Positions 1 to 5,524 of a DNA stretch of 8,295 bases are shown piece by piece. This DNA is from Chromatiales bacterium. GTDB taxonomy: Bacteria; Pseudomonadota; Gammaproteobacteria; UBA6429; Thiohalophilaceae. The stretch's first letter is position 1. Each line of letters opens with the position of its first letter. The notes below the pieces were generated by a model, which was given only the letters and a program-made list of their open reading frames with translations, had not been told where the DNA came from and made no database searches. The position numbers and the translations under genes are program-made. The stretch covers positions 1 through 8,295 of the forward strand of contig JALUTJ010000449.1 of NCBI GenBank assembly GCA_027057985.1, read 5' to 3'.

Positions 1-45
1 CTACAGGCCGGTTTATTCGACCTTAACCGCTACCACAACCTTTAA
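1..45 (+). CDS. Possible C-terminal tail of a plus-strand gene (partial)
   Basis: Frame 1 is open from the window edge to a TAA at 43-45 and reads LQAGLFDLNRYHNL. The composition is compatible with a real protein end. The stop sits directly against the stop codon of the minus-strand gene at 46-48, which would make another tail-to-tail arrangement like the one at 3708-3713. Fourteen codons are too few to identify a family, and an open frame of this length can arise by chance, so this is only a suggestion. Confidence 0.3.
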   Translation, partial: LQAGLFDLNRYHNL

Positions 46-435
46 TCAGCCGAATAATAACCGCCATAGTTCAATTAGCCCCCGAATAATGATCGTTACT
101 ACCGAAAAGTAAAGATAAATCATGGGTGGCGTCATTGCTACAAGCGGGGCACCCTCATTTCTTAAACCAATACCATAATTTCTAAATAACAGCATCGGAG
201 AAAGATAAACAAGAAAGGCAATAAAAGATGCCAGGGTCAAATGTAAAAAATAATGCCAGAAATTATCGGCAGAAATAACAAAAAAGAATTCAATCGTCAT
301 CCATAAAATAAACAGGTACAGGCCACTTGCAATAAAACTGGCCATGTGAATATCTGAAAAGATAAAAAACACGACCAGAATGACAATAAATATGCTCAGG
401 TGGCCATAGATACCACTATTTATAAATTCCCACAT
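46..435 (-). CDS. Small four-helix integral membrane protein, unknown family
   Basis: The gene encodes about 129 residues of very hydrophobic protein. Four membrane-spanning segments can be seen at roughly residues 10-30, 33-55, 62-84 and 104-125. A short polar stretch (FRNYGIGLRNEG) lies between the third and fourth, and the C-terminus is LWRLLFG. There is no signal peptide distinct from the first helix, no catalytic motif and no family I recognise. Two ATG codons stand in tandem at 438 and 435. An AGGGAA at 442-447 is spaced better for the second, so I start at 435. The gene follows adk on the same strand but behind a strong terminator (457-484). It therefore needs read-through or its own promoter, and I could not define one in the short gap. 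Its stop abuts the possible plus-strand gene end at 45. The open frame and hydrophobic pattern make it likely real; the function is unknown. Confidence 0.7.
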   Translation of the reverse strand: MWEFINSGIYGHLSIFIVILVVFFIFSDIHMASFIASGLYLFILWMTIEFFFVISADNFWHYFLHLTLASFIAFLVYLSPMLLFRNYGIGLRNEGAPLVAMTPPMIYLYFSVVTIIIRGLIELWRLLFG

Positions 436-456
436 CATACATTCCCTGTGTAAAAT

Positions 457-484
457 AAAAAAGGAAGCCGAAGCTTCCTTTTTT
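457..484 (-). terminator. Intrinsic terminator of adk, C(UUCG)G hairpin, bidirectional shape
   Basis: Arms 457-468 and 473-484 form a perfect 12-bp stem including the A/T tails, with a GGAAGC/GCTTCC core. On the minus strand the loop is TTCG closed by C-G, the exceptionally stable UUCG tetraloop, followed by six T. It starts 12 bases after the adk stop codon. The A-run on the other flank means it could also stop transcription from the plus strand. Confidence 0.9.
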
Positions 485-496
485 GATTAGCCTGTT

Positions 497-1141
497 TTAC
501 TTGCTGGCCAGCCTTTCCTTGATGGCATCGATAACGGCATCACTGGAAGTGGCTTCAACCGTTAACAGGTTGCCTTCCTTCTCATAGAAATCTGCCAGTG
601 GCGCAGTCATCTTGTTATAAACATCAAGGCGGTTGCTGATGGCTTCTTCGGTTTCATCTTCACGCTGCACAACCTTGCCACCACACTTGTCACAAACACC
701 TTCCTGCTTAGGTGGGTTAGACTTGACGTTATAGATTTCACCACAGTCTTCACAGGTACGGCGCGTGGTGAGGCGATCCAGGATCACTTCGCGTGGCACA
801 ACGATATTGACCACCATGTCCAGCTCTTCACCCATCTTTGCCAGCAGTTCTTTCAGTGCTTCAGCCTGTGGAATGGTGCGTGGGAAGCCGTCCAGCAGGT
901 AACCGCTCTTGCAGTCATCTTCTTTAAGACGTTCTTCCATGATGCCCATAATCAGGTCATCGGATACCAGGTCACCGGCCTTCATTGCGGCCTGGGCTTT
1001 TTTACCCAGCTCGGTACCGGCAGCAACGGCAGCACGCAGAATATCACCGGTTGAAATCTGTACCGAACCGTCCATCTTGGTCAGCAGTTTTGCGACGGTT
1101 CCCTTGCCTGCACCCGGTGCACCTAAAAGAATCAGTTTCAT
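497..1141 (-). CDS. adk: Adenylate kinase, long form with zinc-type LID
   Basis: This is cytoplasmic adenylate kinase, which interconverts ATP + AMP and 2 ADP and so balances the cell's adenylate pool. The 214-residue length is that of the bacterial long form. The P-loop GAPGAGKGT lies at residues 7-15, the AMP-binding STGD at 30-33 and DGFPRT at 84-89. The LID arginines follow near 124-128 (LDRLTTRRT), with RED at 160-162. The LID carries four cysteines at 130, 133, 150 and 153 (CX2C-X16-CX2C), the arrangement that binds structural zinc. E. coli Adk has non-cysteine residues there. An in-frame ATG at 1177 would add 12 unlikely residues. The ATG at 1141 has an AGGGG ribosome binding site just upstream and begins with the family's usual MKLILLGAPG. 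A candidate promoter lies at 1194-1222 and a strong terminator at 457-484, so it appears to be transcribed mainly on its own. Confidence 0.98.
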   Translation of the reverse strand: MKLILLGAPGAGKGTVAKLLTKMDGSVQISTGDILRAAVAAGTELGKKAQAAMKAGDLVSDDLIMGIMEERLKEDDCKSGYLLDGFPRTIPQAEALKELLAKMGEELDMVVNIVVPREVILDRLTTRRTCEDCGEIYNVKSNPPKQEGVCDKCGGKVVQREDETEEAISNRLDVYNKMTAPLADFYEKEGNLLTVEATSSDAVIDAIKERLASK

Positions 1142-1193
1142 TATTTTCCCCTTAAGGTTGGTTTTTAACACAATCAAAAATTTTTCAGGCGCT

Positions 1194-1222
1194 ATTCTGC
1201 CCTTTCAGGGCGCGAGAGACAA
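1194..1222 (-). promoter_or_regulatory. Candidate sigma-70 promoter for adk
   Basis: On the minus strand TTGTCT (1222-1217) and CAGAAT (1199-1194) are separated by 17 bases; each matches four of six consensus bases. The predicted start is near 1187, giving a leader of about 46 bases. A short hairpin (GCCCT 1199-1203, AGGGC 1207-1211) overlaps the spacer and has no T-run, so I do not call it a terminator. This rests on consensus matching only. Confidence 0.35.
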
Positions 1223-1265
1223 ATTAACAATCTTGAGGGCTGCCAAGAAAACCTTAATACCTGTA

Positions 1266-1895
1266 TCAGGGGGATAAATGGGCTGTAATTGCCCTTCTGA
1301 GCTCAGCAAAATCCATGTAACCACGTCCCAGTACCTGTAATTGCTGATTCTGGGCCAGAATCAGGGTGGGAAAGCCGCGTACCCCGGCCTTCTGGGTAAA
1401 AGCGAAGCTTTTCTGCGTCGCCTGGGCCATTTTCTCGTCATCGAAGAGGCGAGCGAAGGCCTCGCCATCCAGCCCGTTTTCTACGGCAAGTTGCTGCAAC
1501 ACGGATTTCCGGGTGACATCCCGATTTTGGCTATAAAAAGCCCGCTGCACCGCGGTGAAATAGGCAAACAGGCTATCTTCATCGAGCTGGCCAGCACAGA
1601 TAACCGCGCGACAGGCAGGCTCGGTGTTGTAAACAAAGCCCGCTGGCAGCGCATTTTCAAAACTGAAATCCTGCCCAGTCAGTTTTTCGACCTCACGCCA
1701 GTGATGCAGAATTTCCTTGCGATCTTTTGTCGTCATCGGGCTGTCATTGCTGCGCAAACCGCCCATCACCAGGGCAATTTTCAGCCTGTCATTGTAGTGA
1801 TCACGGATTTCACTAATCACCGGGGAAAAGCCCCAGCACCAGGAACACATCGGATCGGCAAAATACCAGAGAATGGGATGATTATCATTTTCCAT
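1266..1895 (-). CDS. DsbA/FrnE-like thioredoxin-fold protein, cytoplasmic
   Basis: The 209-residue protein belongs to the DsbA-like thioredoxin superfamily, in the group often annotated as FrnE-like or DsbA family protein. The active-site pair is C17-S-W-C20 in DPMCSWCWGF, directly after the first beta strand. The helical insertion follows (about residues 55-165). The cis-proline loop is GVRGFPTLI with P176. There is no signal peptide or membrane segment, so it should act in the cytoplasm and not in periplasmic disulfide formation. The substrate is not evident; dithiol oxidoreductase or isomerase activity is inferred from the fold. An in-frame TGA lies two codons upstream of the ATG, so 1895 is the earliest possible start. 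No Shine-Dalgarno sequence is visible, and a TATACT lies only five bases upstream of the ATG. It sits between the csp terminator and the adk promoter region, probably as its own transcription unit. Confidence 0.9.
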   Translation of the reverse strand: MENDNHPILWYFADPMCSWCWGFSPVISEIRDHYNDRLKIALVMGGLRSNDSPMTTKDRKEILHHWREVEKLTGQDFSFENALPAGFVYNTEPACRAVICAGQLDEDSLFAYFTAVQRAFYSQNRDVTRKSVLQQLAVENGLDGEAFARLFDDEKMAQATQKSFAFTQKAGVRGFPTLILAQNQQLQVLGRGYMDFAELRRAITAHLSP

Positions 1896-1900
1896 GATTC

Positions 1901-1906
1901 AGTATA
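1901..1906 (-). promoter_or_regulatory. Candidate -10 box (TATACT) of the DsbA-like gene, implying a leaderless transcript
   Basis: TATACT on the minus strand matches five of six -10 consensus bases. Six to eight bases downstream of it is the ATG itself (1895). Transcription from this box would therefore start at or within a base or two of the start codon, which agrees with the absence of a ribosome binding site. No good -35 hexamer is visible at 16-18 bases. Confidence 0.3.
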
Positions 1907-1937
1907 GGCAAAAAATCAGAACAACATAAACAACAAA

Positions 1938-1953
1938 CCCCGCGAAAGCGGGG
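1938..1953 (-). terminator. Terminator of the cold-shock gene
   Basis: The stem CCCCGC (1938-1943) / GCGGGG (1948-1953) has a four-base loop. On the minus strand it is followed by the T-rich tract TTTGTTGTTTATG. It lies about 30 bases past the csp stop. A second small hairpin, CGGGA (1966-1970) / TCCCG (1975-1979), lies between the stop codon and this stem. Confidence 0.75.
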
Positions 1954-1981
1954 CTTGTGTAATAACGGGAAGAATCCCGAC

Positions 1982-2185
1982 TTATTGTGGACTTACTTGA
2001 GTGGCCTGAGGACCTTTGGGGCCGTTCTCTACTTCGTAGCTGACTGTCTGACCTTCAGACAGAGTACGAAAACCTTCGCCCAATACCGCCGAGAAATGAA
2101 CGAATACATCTGCACTACCATCAGATGGAGAAATAAAACCAAAACCCTTTGAGTCGTTAAACCATTTTACAGTACCAGTTGCCAT
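1982..2185 (-). CDS. CspA-family cold-shock / nucleic acid chaperone protein
   Basis: The product is a 67-residue single cold-shock domain, the normal length for the family. It binds single-stranded RNA and DNA and melts RNA secondary structure. The start [10 protein letters not shown] is typical. RNP1 is KGFGFI at residues 13-18 and RNP2 is VFVHF at 27-31, with the conserved aromatic residues W8, F15, F17, F28 and F31 present. The frame is open upstream to 2230, but those residues do not resemble the family. The ATG at 2185 has an AAGG eight bases before it, so I start there. A leader of up to about 100 bases with a possible hairpin (2215-2235) recalls the structured leaders of cspA-type genes. 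The paralogue (CspA, CspC, CspD and so on) cannot be decided, so no symbol is given. Confidence 0.96.
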   Translation of the reverse strand: MATGTVKWFNDSKGFGFISPSDGSADVFVHFSAVLGEGFRTLSEGQTVSYEVENGPKGPQATQVSPQ

Positions 2186-2546
2186 GTAAATTACCTTTGT
2201 TGTTGATTGTGTTAAAAGATTAAATTGCAATCTTTCATTAGTAAATTACAGGAGATGACCGTGAGGACTACTGAAATAACCTAAGAACATGCAATATATC
2301 TGCTTCAAGTTTAACCTGATAATTGAGCAAATTTCTATAGTAAATAACAATAAAAAAGGTATATCTGCATATCAACAATTACTAATTAACTTATATAAAA
2401 AATGCGTTTCATCATACTGTATTAAAACTGTGCTCTATATCCAGTTTTCGCAGCATAATTTAGTTAGTATTGTTCTACATTTATGGTGGCAATTACCCCC
2501 ACTGCTACTGCATGAAATTTCATATAACAAGCCAGACGACAATATA
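2186..2546. other. Divergent intergenic region between csp and the M48-like gene
   Basis: This is a 361-base AT-rich stretch. The csp-proximal part contains the inverted repeat AAAGATT (2215-2221) / AATCTTT (2229-2235), probably in the csp leader. The rest is an open frame continuous with the M48-like gene, but its translation (rich in N, K, I, S and Y) looks like translated AT-rich noncoding DNA, so I treat it as noncoding. Both promoters should lie here. Several weak matches exist, for example TTGAGC near 2325, but the base composition makes them unreliable. Confidence 0.5.
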
Positions 2547-3713
2547 ATGGATATCACTCGATTTATACCTTTTCTAAACCGATCAGAAAAACCTGTGCAA
2601 AGTGCTTTTTTCTTCCGGCTGCATGAAAAACAGCCCAAACTCGTATTTGCCCTGAGTATCCTGATCGCTCTATTCGGTATTTTTGTACTACTGGCTTTTC
2701 CTTATCTTGCATTTACTCACCTGTTGTCACTTTATGACAGCATTATGGCAGCATCGGAACTCCGCGACTGGATCAATGTACTCCTGCATCTCGTTATTAT
2801 CGGCTTATCTGCTGCCTTTACCTGGGCCATTATCCAGCTCAGGTTTCATGTACCCAGTGGAATCGAAATCAACCCGGAAAAATTTCCACACCTGTACAAG
2901 TTTATCGAGGAGTTACGCGAAGAATTTGGTAAACCAAAAATCGATCGCGTCATCCTGCGTGACAGATATGAAATCAAAGTCGTAAAAACACCCCGTAACC
3001 GGATTCCTTTTATGATGACAACTACCCTGATCATCGGCCTGCCAGTTTTACAGACCATGTCACCATTGTATTTTCGTGCCCTGCTGGCAAGACGTATCGG
3101 CCAGCTTTCAACTAAGCATACCCCGGTAACGACACGACTGTATTTTTTAACCGATATCTGGCAACAGTTCAGACTTGCCTGCAAGCATTCAAAGAATCCT
3201 TTTGCCCGGGTACTCTATTATTTTTTCCAGGTTTACAGTCCGCTCTACAGCAAGATCAGTATGCCACTGTTACAGGAAGAAGAACTGGAAGCCGATAGCT
3301 ATGGTATGGATCTGATTAATGATCGCGATATGGTGGAGTGCCTGGTTTACGAGGAAGTGGTAAAACAGTTCCTGGAGAAAAAATTCTGGCCCAAGATTTA
3401 TCACCTGGCACGAAGAAATAACAAACCCATCTATACCCCTTATGCACAGATGACCAAGGTGGTAAAGGCCGGTATTACCGATGAGGAAATTTCTACCTCG
3501 GTACAGGGTGCGCTAAAGCTGGACATCAATCACCCCGGTGCCGAACCTTCTCTGCGCAAGCGCCTCAATCACCTTGGCCATGCCAGGCCCCTGGCGCCGA
3601 AACGTTTAAGTAAAACTGCAGCAGATTATTACCTTGGCAGTAGCCTGGGGAAAATTATCCAGCTATTTGATAAACGCTGGCAGGCAAAGGTGACGGCACA
3701 ACTGGCCTCATGA
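2547..3713 (+). CDS. M48-like membrane protein with a destroyed zinc site (probable pseudoprotease)
   Basis: From the ATG at 2547 the protein is 388 residues. Two membrane segments occur at about 31-57 and 78-98, followed by a cytoplasmic-type domain. The layout and later landmarks resemble the M48 peptidases annotated as Zn-dependent protease with chaperone function. These landmarks are the EEELEAD stretch (244-250), FLEKKFWPKIY (275-285), a PY..M segment (298-302), and a C-terminal HP...PSLRKRLNHLG (329-344). The catalytic HEXXH, expected in an AHELGH context, is instead A-R182-R183-I-G-Q186, so both histidines and the catalytic glutamate are gone. The third-ligand glutamate (E246) remains. 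The frame is intact and no stop interrupts it, so this looks like a maintained noncatalytic homologue and not a pseudogene. The upstream extension to 2289 lacks coding character. There is no clear ribosome binding site at 2547, so the start is uncertain. Confidence 0.8.
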   Translation: MDITRFIPFLNRSEKPVQSAFFFRLHEKQPKLVFALSILIALFGIFVLLAFPYLAFTHLLSLYDSIMAASELRDWINVLLHLVIIGLSAAFTWAIIQLRFHVPSGIEINPEKFPHLYKFIEELREEFGKPKIDRVILRDRYEIKVVKTPRNRIPFMMTTTLIIGLPVLQTMSPLYFRALLARRIGQLSTKHTPVTTRLYFLTDIWQQFRLACKHSKNPFARVLYYFFQVYSPLYSKISMPLLQEEELEADSYGMDLINDRDMVECLVYEEVVKQFLEKKFWPKIYHLARRNNKPIYTPYAQMTKVVKAGITDEEISTSVQGALKLDINHPGAEPSLRKRLNHLGHARPLAPKRLSKTAADYYLGSSLGKIIQLFDKRWQAKVTAQLAS

Positions 3714-4502
3714 TATGACCTCAACCGGCATGCCGGTTTCAATCACGCCTGTACTTTCAGCAATAACATTCTGGCCAAAGTATATCTTGCCATCCCTGCG
3801 TCGATACTCGGTTAATGCCTTCAGTGGCTGCTCTTCTCTTTGCGCCGTTTCGATATTGATCGAGGGAATAACACAACGACTGCAGGGTTTGACCACGCGA
3901 AAATCAATCCCACCAATACGTAACTGCTTCCAGCTATCTTCCGCATGCGCCTCGCAACCACTGACCACGAGGTTAGGACGAAAACGCTGAATCGTCACCG
4001 CACTATCAAGGCGCTGGTTAAGATTATCCAGCGAAGCCTGTGAAATCAGTAATAACGGAAAGCCATCACTGAATGCGGTACGCTCACCCGGCCGCGCATA
4101 ATCCAGATCTACCTGGCGCACTTCGTCCTGCGGAAAATAGACCAGCCGGCAGGCGGTATCGAGAAAATCACTGAACCATTTAGCTGCCGCCTCCCCGGCA
4201 TCCAGTGCCTGAACGTCATCATGCCAGACCCTTGCCTTTACCGTGTTAGCACGATCTGGATAATTTACTTCCAGAGCAGGCATGCCTTCGGCATGCAGGC
4301 GTAAACCTGTTTCAGTAATTTCAGGTTGTATCAGGCACATACGTGCATGCTTACGCTGGGTAAGCATAACGCCCTCATTATCAATCAGCATCCAGCGGCG
4401 ATCATGCGCCAGGCCAAAGGCTTCAACCTCTGCGCGCTGTAGAGGAATACCGCGACAGGATTTCACCGGGTAAATATAAAGTTCACTAACCTTGATATTC
4501 AT
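3708..4502 (-). CDS. MOSC-domain protein, YcbX/mARC-like, without ferredoxin domain
   Basis: The 264-residue protein has an N-terminal MOSC beta-barrel domain (about residues 3-120) and a C-terminal MOSC domain (about 130-262). Visible landmarks are YPVKSCRG (11-18), DRRWMLID (34-41), SDGFPLLLIS (145-154), RFRPNLVV (173-180), EDSWKQLRIG (188-197) and PCSRC (206-210). The CxRC cysteines include the expected ligand of the molybdenum cofactor. Relatives such as E. coli YcbX and mitochondrial mARC reduce N-hydroxylated compounds. YcbX also carries a C-terminal 2Fe-2S ferredoxin domain; this protein ends without one, so it would need a separate electron donor. The substrate is inferred from the family, not shown. 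The ATG lies two bases after the DUF1415 stop codon, within AAAGAATAAGTATG, which indicates translational coupling. Its stop overlaps that of the convergent M48-like gene. Confidence 0.93.
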   Translation of the reverse strand: MNIKVSELYIYPVKSCRGIPLQRAEVEAFGLAHDRRWMLIDNEGVMLTQRKHARMCLIQPEITETGLRLHAEGMPALEVNYPDRANTVKARVWHDDVQALDAGEAAAKWFSDFLDTACRLVYFPQDEVRQVDLDYARPGERTAFSDGFPLLLISQASLDNLNQRLDSAVTIQRFRPNLVVSGCEAHAEDSWKQLRIGGIDFRVVKPCSRCVIPSINIETAQREEQPLKALTEYRRRDGKIYFGQNVIAESTGVIETGMPVEVIS

Positions 4503-4504
4503 AC

Positions 4505-5071
4505 TTATTCTTTATGCTGTGTACACGCTGCCAGTAAGGCCTGCATAGTATCGAGTCCCTGCTCACGAGCAAATGCCACGTTACGTTGCGGGATCGATTC
4601 CGGATCAGGATGCGTGGCAATGGCTTTTTCGATACTGGCTTCGCGAATCAGGTGAAAAGTGGGGTAAGGTGATCGATTGGTATAATTTGCCGCATCATCC
4701 TGCTCTGCCCCCTGAAAGCAGTAGTCGGGATGAAAACTGGCCAGTTGATATATACCTTCATAGCCCTGTTCGGTTAAGAGTTGTTCTGCCAGTGATAAAA
4801 TTTCCAGGAACAGGTTAAAGTTCTCCAGCCCGGTCGGAAAGATTATCAACGTGGTTTCCGTTTCCGGATGATTATCCAGAATCAGGCATTCAGCGACCAG
4901 GCTATGTAGCAGGCTGTTTATCTCGGTATCATGCACCACACAATAGCGCACCGTATCATTTTCCACTTCCCGTTTTGCAAAGGGACAGTACTGGTGTGCA
5001 ATCACCACCGACTGTAACCAGTTACGGGTGTGGGCAATTAGCGTTTCATCGTTGAGTGCGGTATTGGGCAT
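4505..5071 (-). CDS. DUF1415 family protein
   Basis: The protein is 188 residues and soluble, with no signal or membrane segment. It shows the hallmark conserved blocks of DUF1415: NWLQSVVIAHQYCPFAK (17-33), ETTLIIFP (72-79), and ASFHPDY.F.G with DD and the run NYTNRSPYPTFHLIRE (111-144). The invariant-looking C29, H114, D116, Y117, N132 and R133 suggest a metal or substrate site, but no biochemical role is established that I know of. It is the first gene of a two-gene minus-strand operon with the MOSC gene, separated by two bases, which suggests coordinated expression and perhaps a shared process. A TGCTATACT extended -10 at 5097-5105 gives a leader of about 19 bases. The ribosome binding site is weak. 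Confidence 0.93.
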   Translation of the reverse strand: MPNTALNDETLIAHTRNWLQSVVIAHQYCPFAKREVENDTVRYCVVHDTEINSLLHSLVAECLILDNHPETETTLIIFPTGLENFNLFLEILSLAEQLLTEQGYEGIYQLASFHPDYCFQGAEQDDAANYTNRSPYPTFHLIREASIEKAIATHPDPESIPQRNVAFAREQGLDTMQALLAACTQHKE

Positions 5072-5096
5072 GGTTTCATTTCAGAAAATAAAATCG

Positions 5097-5105
5097 AGTA
5101 TAGCA
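5097..5105 (-). promoter_or_regulatory. Extended -10 promoter for the DUF1415-MOSC operon
   Basis: On the minus strand TGC precedes TATACT, an extended -10 with five of six core matches. Transcription would begin near 5090. The -35 region (about 5120-5125) has no good hexamer, which is common for extended -10 promoters. That region falls in the outer left arm of the palindromic element at 5117-5262. Confidence 0.5.
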
Positions 5106-5116
5106 AGTTTATTTAT

Positions 5117-5262
5117 AATTTTGCTACCTTAGCAGGGTGCATAATTGTAGGTCGCTTCAAGGAGCAACGCGACGGAACCGACAGAATATTTTGTCGGTTC
5201 CGCTACGCTTGAGCCAACCTACACCTGAGCTACCCTGATGCAGGATATATTGCAGCAAAATT
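5117..5262. repeat. Nested palindromic intergenic element (REP- or MITE-like)
   Basis: Four sets of matching arms are nested. The outermost is AATTTTGCT (5117-5125) with AGCAAAATT (5254-5262). Next come CAGGGT (5133-5138) with ACCCTG (5232-5237), and TGTAGGT (5146-5152) with ACCTACA (5217-5223). The core 5173-5202 is a 30-base palindrome with a single G-T pair (CGGAACCGACA arms). An extra GTCGC (5151-5155) / GCGAC (5169-5173) pairing could form a side hairpin. The TGTAGGT...ACCTACA-bounded unit of 78 bases looks like the mobile unit. It carries no gene and would need a transposase supplied elsewhere. The class assignment is inference. Confidence 0.75.
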
Positions 5263-5276
5263 TTATGAGTTACCGT

Positions 5277-5298
5277 CGATTGCCAGGGAAGGCAATCG
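5277..5298. repeat. Short hairpin CGATTGCC / GGCAATCG
   Basis: An 8-bp perfect stem with a six-base loop (5285-5290) lies between the nested element and its partial copy. The heptamer CCAGGGA at 5283-5289 recurs at 5307-5313. No T-run follows on either side, so it is not a standard terminator. It may be the remnant of a further repeat. Confidence 0.5.
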
Positions 5299-5374
5299 TC
5301 AAGCGACCAGGGATGACGTAGAGCGTGTCACGAATAAAGTTTTGCGAAAAATATATCCGGGTTTAATGTTGTAA

Positions 5375-5400
5375 TTTTGTCGGCTCCACTACGCTTGAGC
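5375..5400. repeat. Decayed half copy of the nested palindromic element
   Basis: These 26 bases match 5189-5214 with only two differences (T to C at 5384, G to A at 5388). They correspond to the right half of the core plus the CTACGCTTGAGC arm. The left half and the TGTAGGT end are missing. A direct repeat of this length within 190 bases indicates two insertions or a partial duplication. Confidence 0.75.
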
Positions 5401-5429
5401 TGGCCCACGTCTACTTCTATTCTTTTAAA

Positions 5430-5506
5430 CCACAGAGGACACAGAGATACACAGAGTAGCACGAAATACCGCTGTGATACTCTGTGCTCTCTGTGTTTGA
5501 CTCTGG
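5430..5506. repeat. CACAGAG-rich imperfect palindrome
   Basis: The left arm contains CACAGAG at 5431, 5440 and 5450, nine to ten bases apart. The right arm contains the reverse complement CTCTGTG at 5480 and 5489 and ends in CTCTGG. The innermost 19-20 bases of the arms (5440-5459 and 5478-5496) pair almost perfectly across a loop of about 19 bases. It ends 18 bases from the stop of the HDOD gene and would form a large hairpin in that transcript's 3' end. CACAGAG-type palindromes of this look are, as I recall, common between genes in many bacteria. Confidence 0.75.
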
Positions 5507-5524
5507 AGGCTTTGCAGTAAATTT

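Larger units (their letters stand above)
5072..5524. other. Gene-free intergenic region filled with palindromic repeats
   Basis: These 453 bases contain no credible gene on either strand. In order they hold the operon promoter (5097-5105), a nested inverted-repeat element (5117-5262), a hairpin (5277-5298), a partial copy of the element (5375-5400) and a CACAGAG-rich palindrome (5430-5506). This crowding is typical of places where short nonautonomous repeats accumulate between transcription units. Confidence 0.8.

Noticed and set aside
1199..1211. GCCCT/AGGGC hairpin as a terminator after the DsbA-like gene
   Set aside because: Five-base stem, three-base loop and no adjacent T-run. It overlaps a candidate adk promoter.
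909..1277. Plus-strand open frame opposite adk
   Set aside because: The residues mirror adk codons on the other strand and show no coding character.
1341..1907. Open frame of 188 codons on the plus strand opposite the DsbA-like gene
   Set aside because: It is antisense to a gene with clear active-site motifs and shows no family features; it is a shadow of that gene's codon use.
2289..2546. 86-codon upstream extension of the M48-like protein
   Set aside because: AT-rich translation without protein-like patterns. The first membrane segment and family similarity begin after 2547.
2543..2548. Perfect TATAAT
   Set aside because: It overlaps the chosen start codon, so a transcript from it would miss the ATG. 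In this AT-rich region it is most likely chance, unless the real start lies downstream.
5430..5506. CRISPR-like array of CACAGAG units
   Set aside because: Units are only seven bases with 2-3 base gaps and are arranged as an inverted repeat; there are no spacers and no cas genes.
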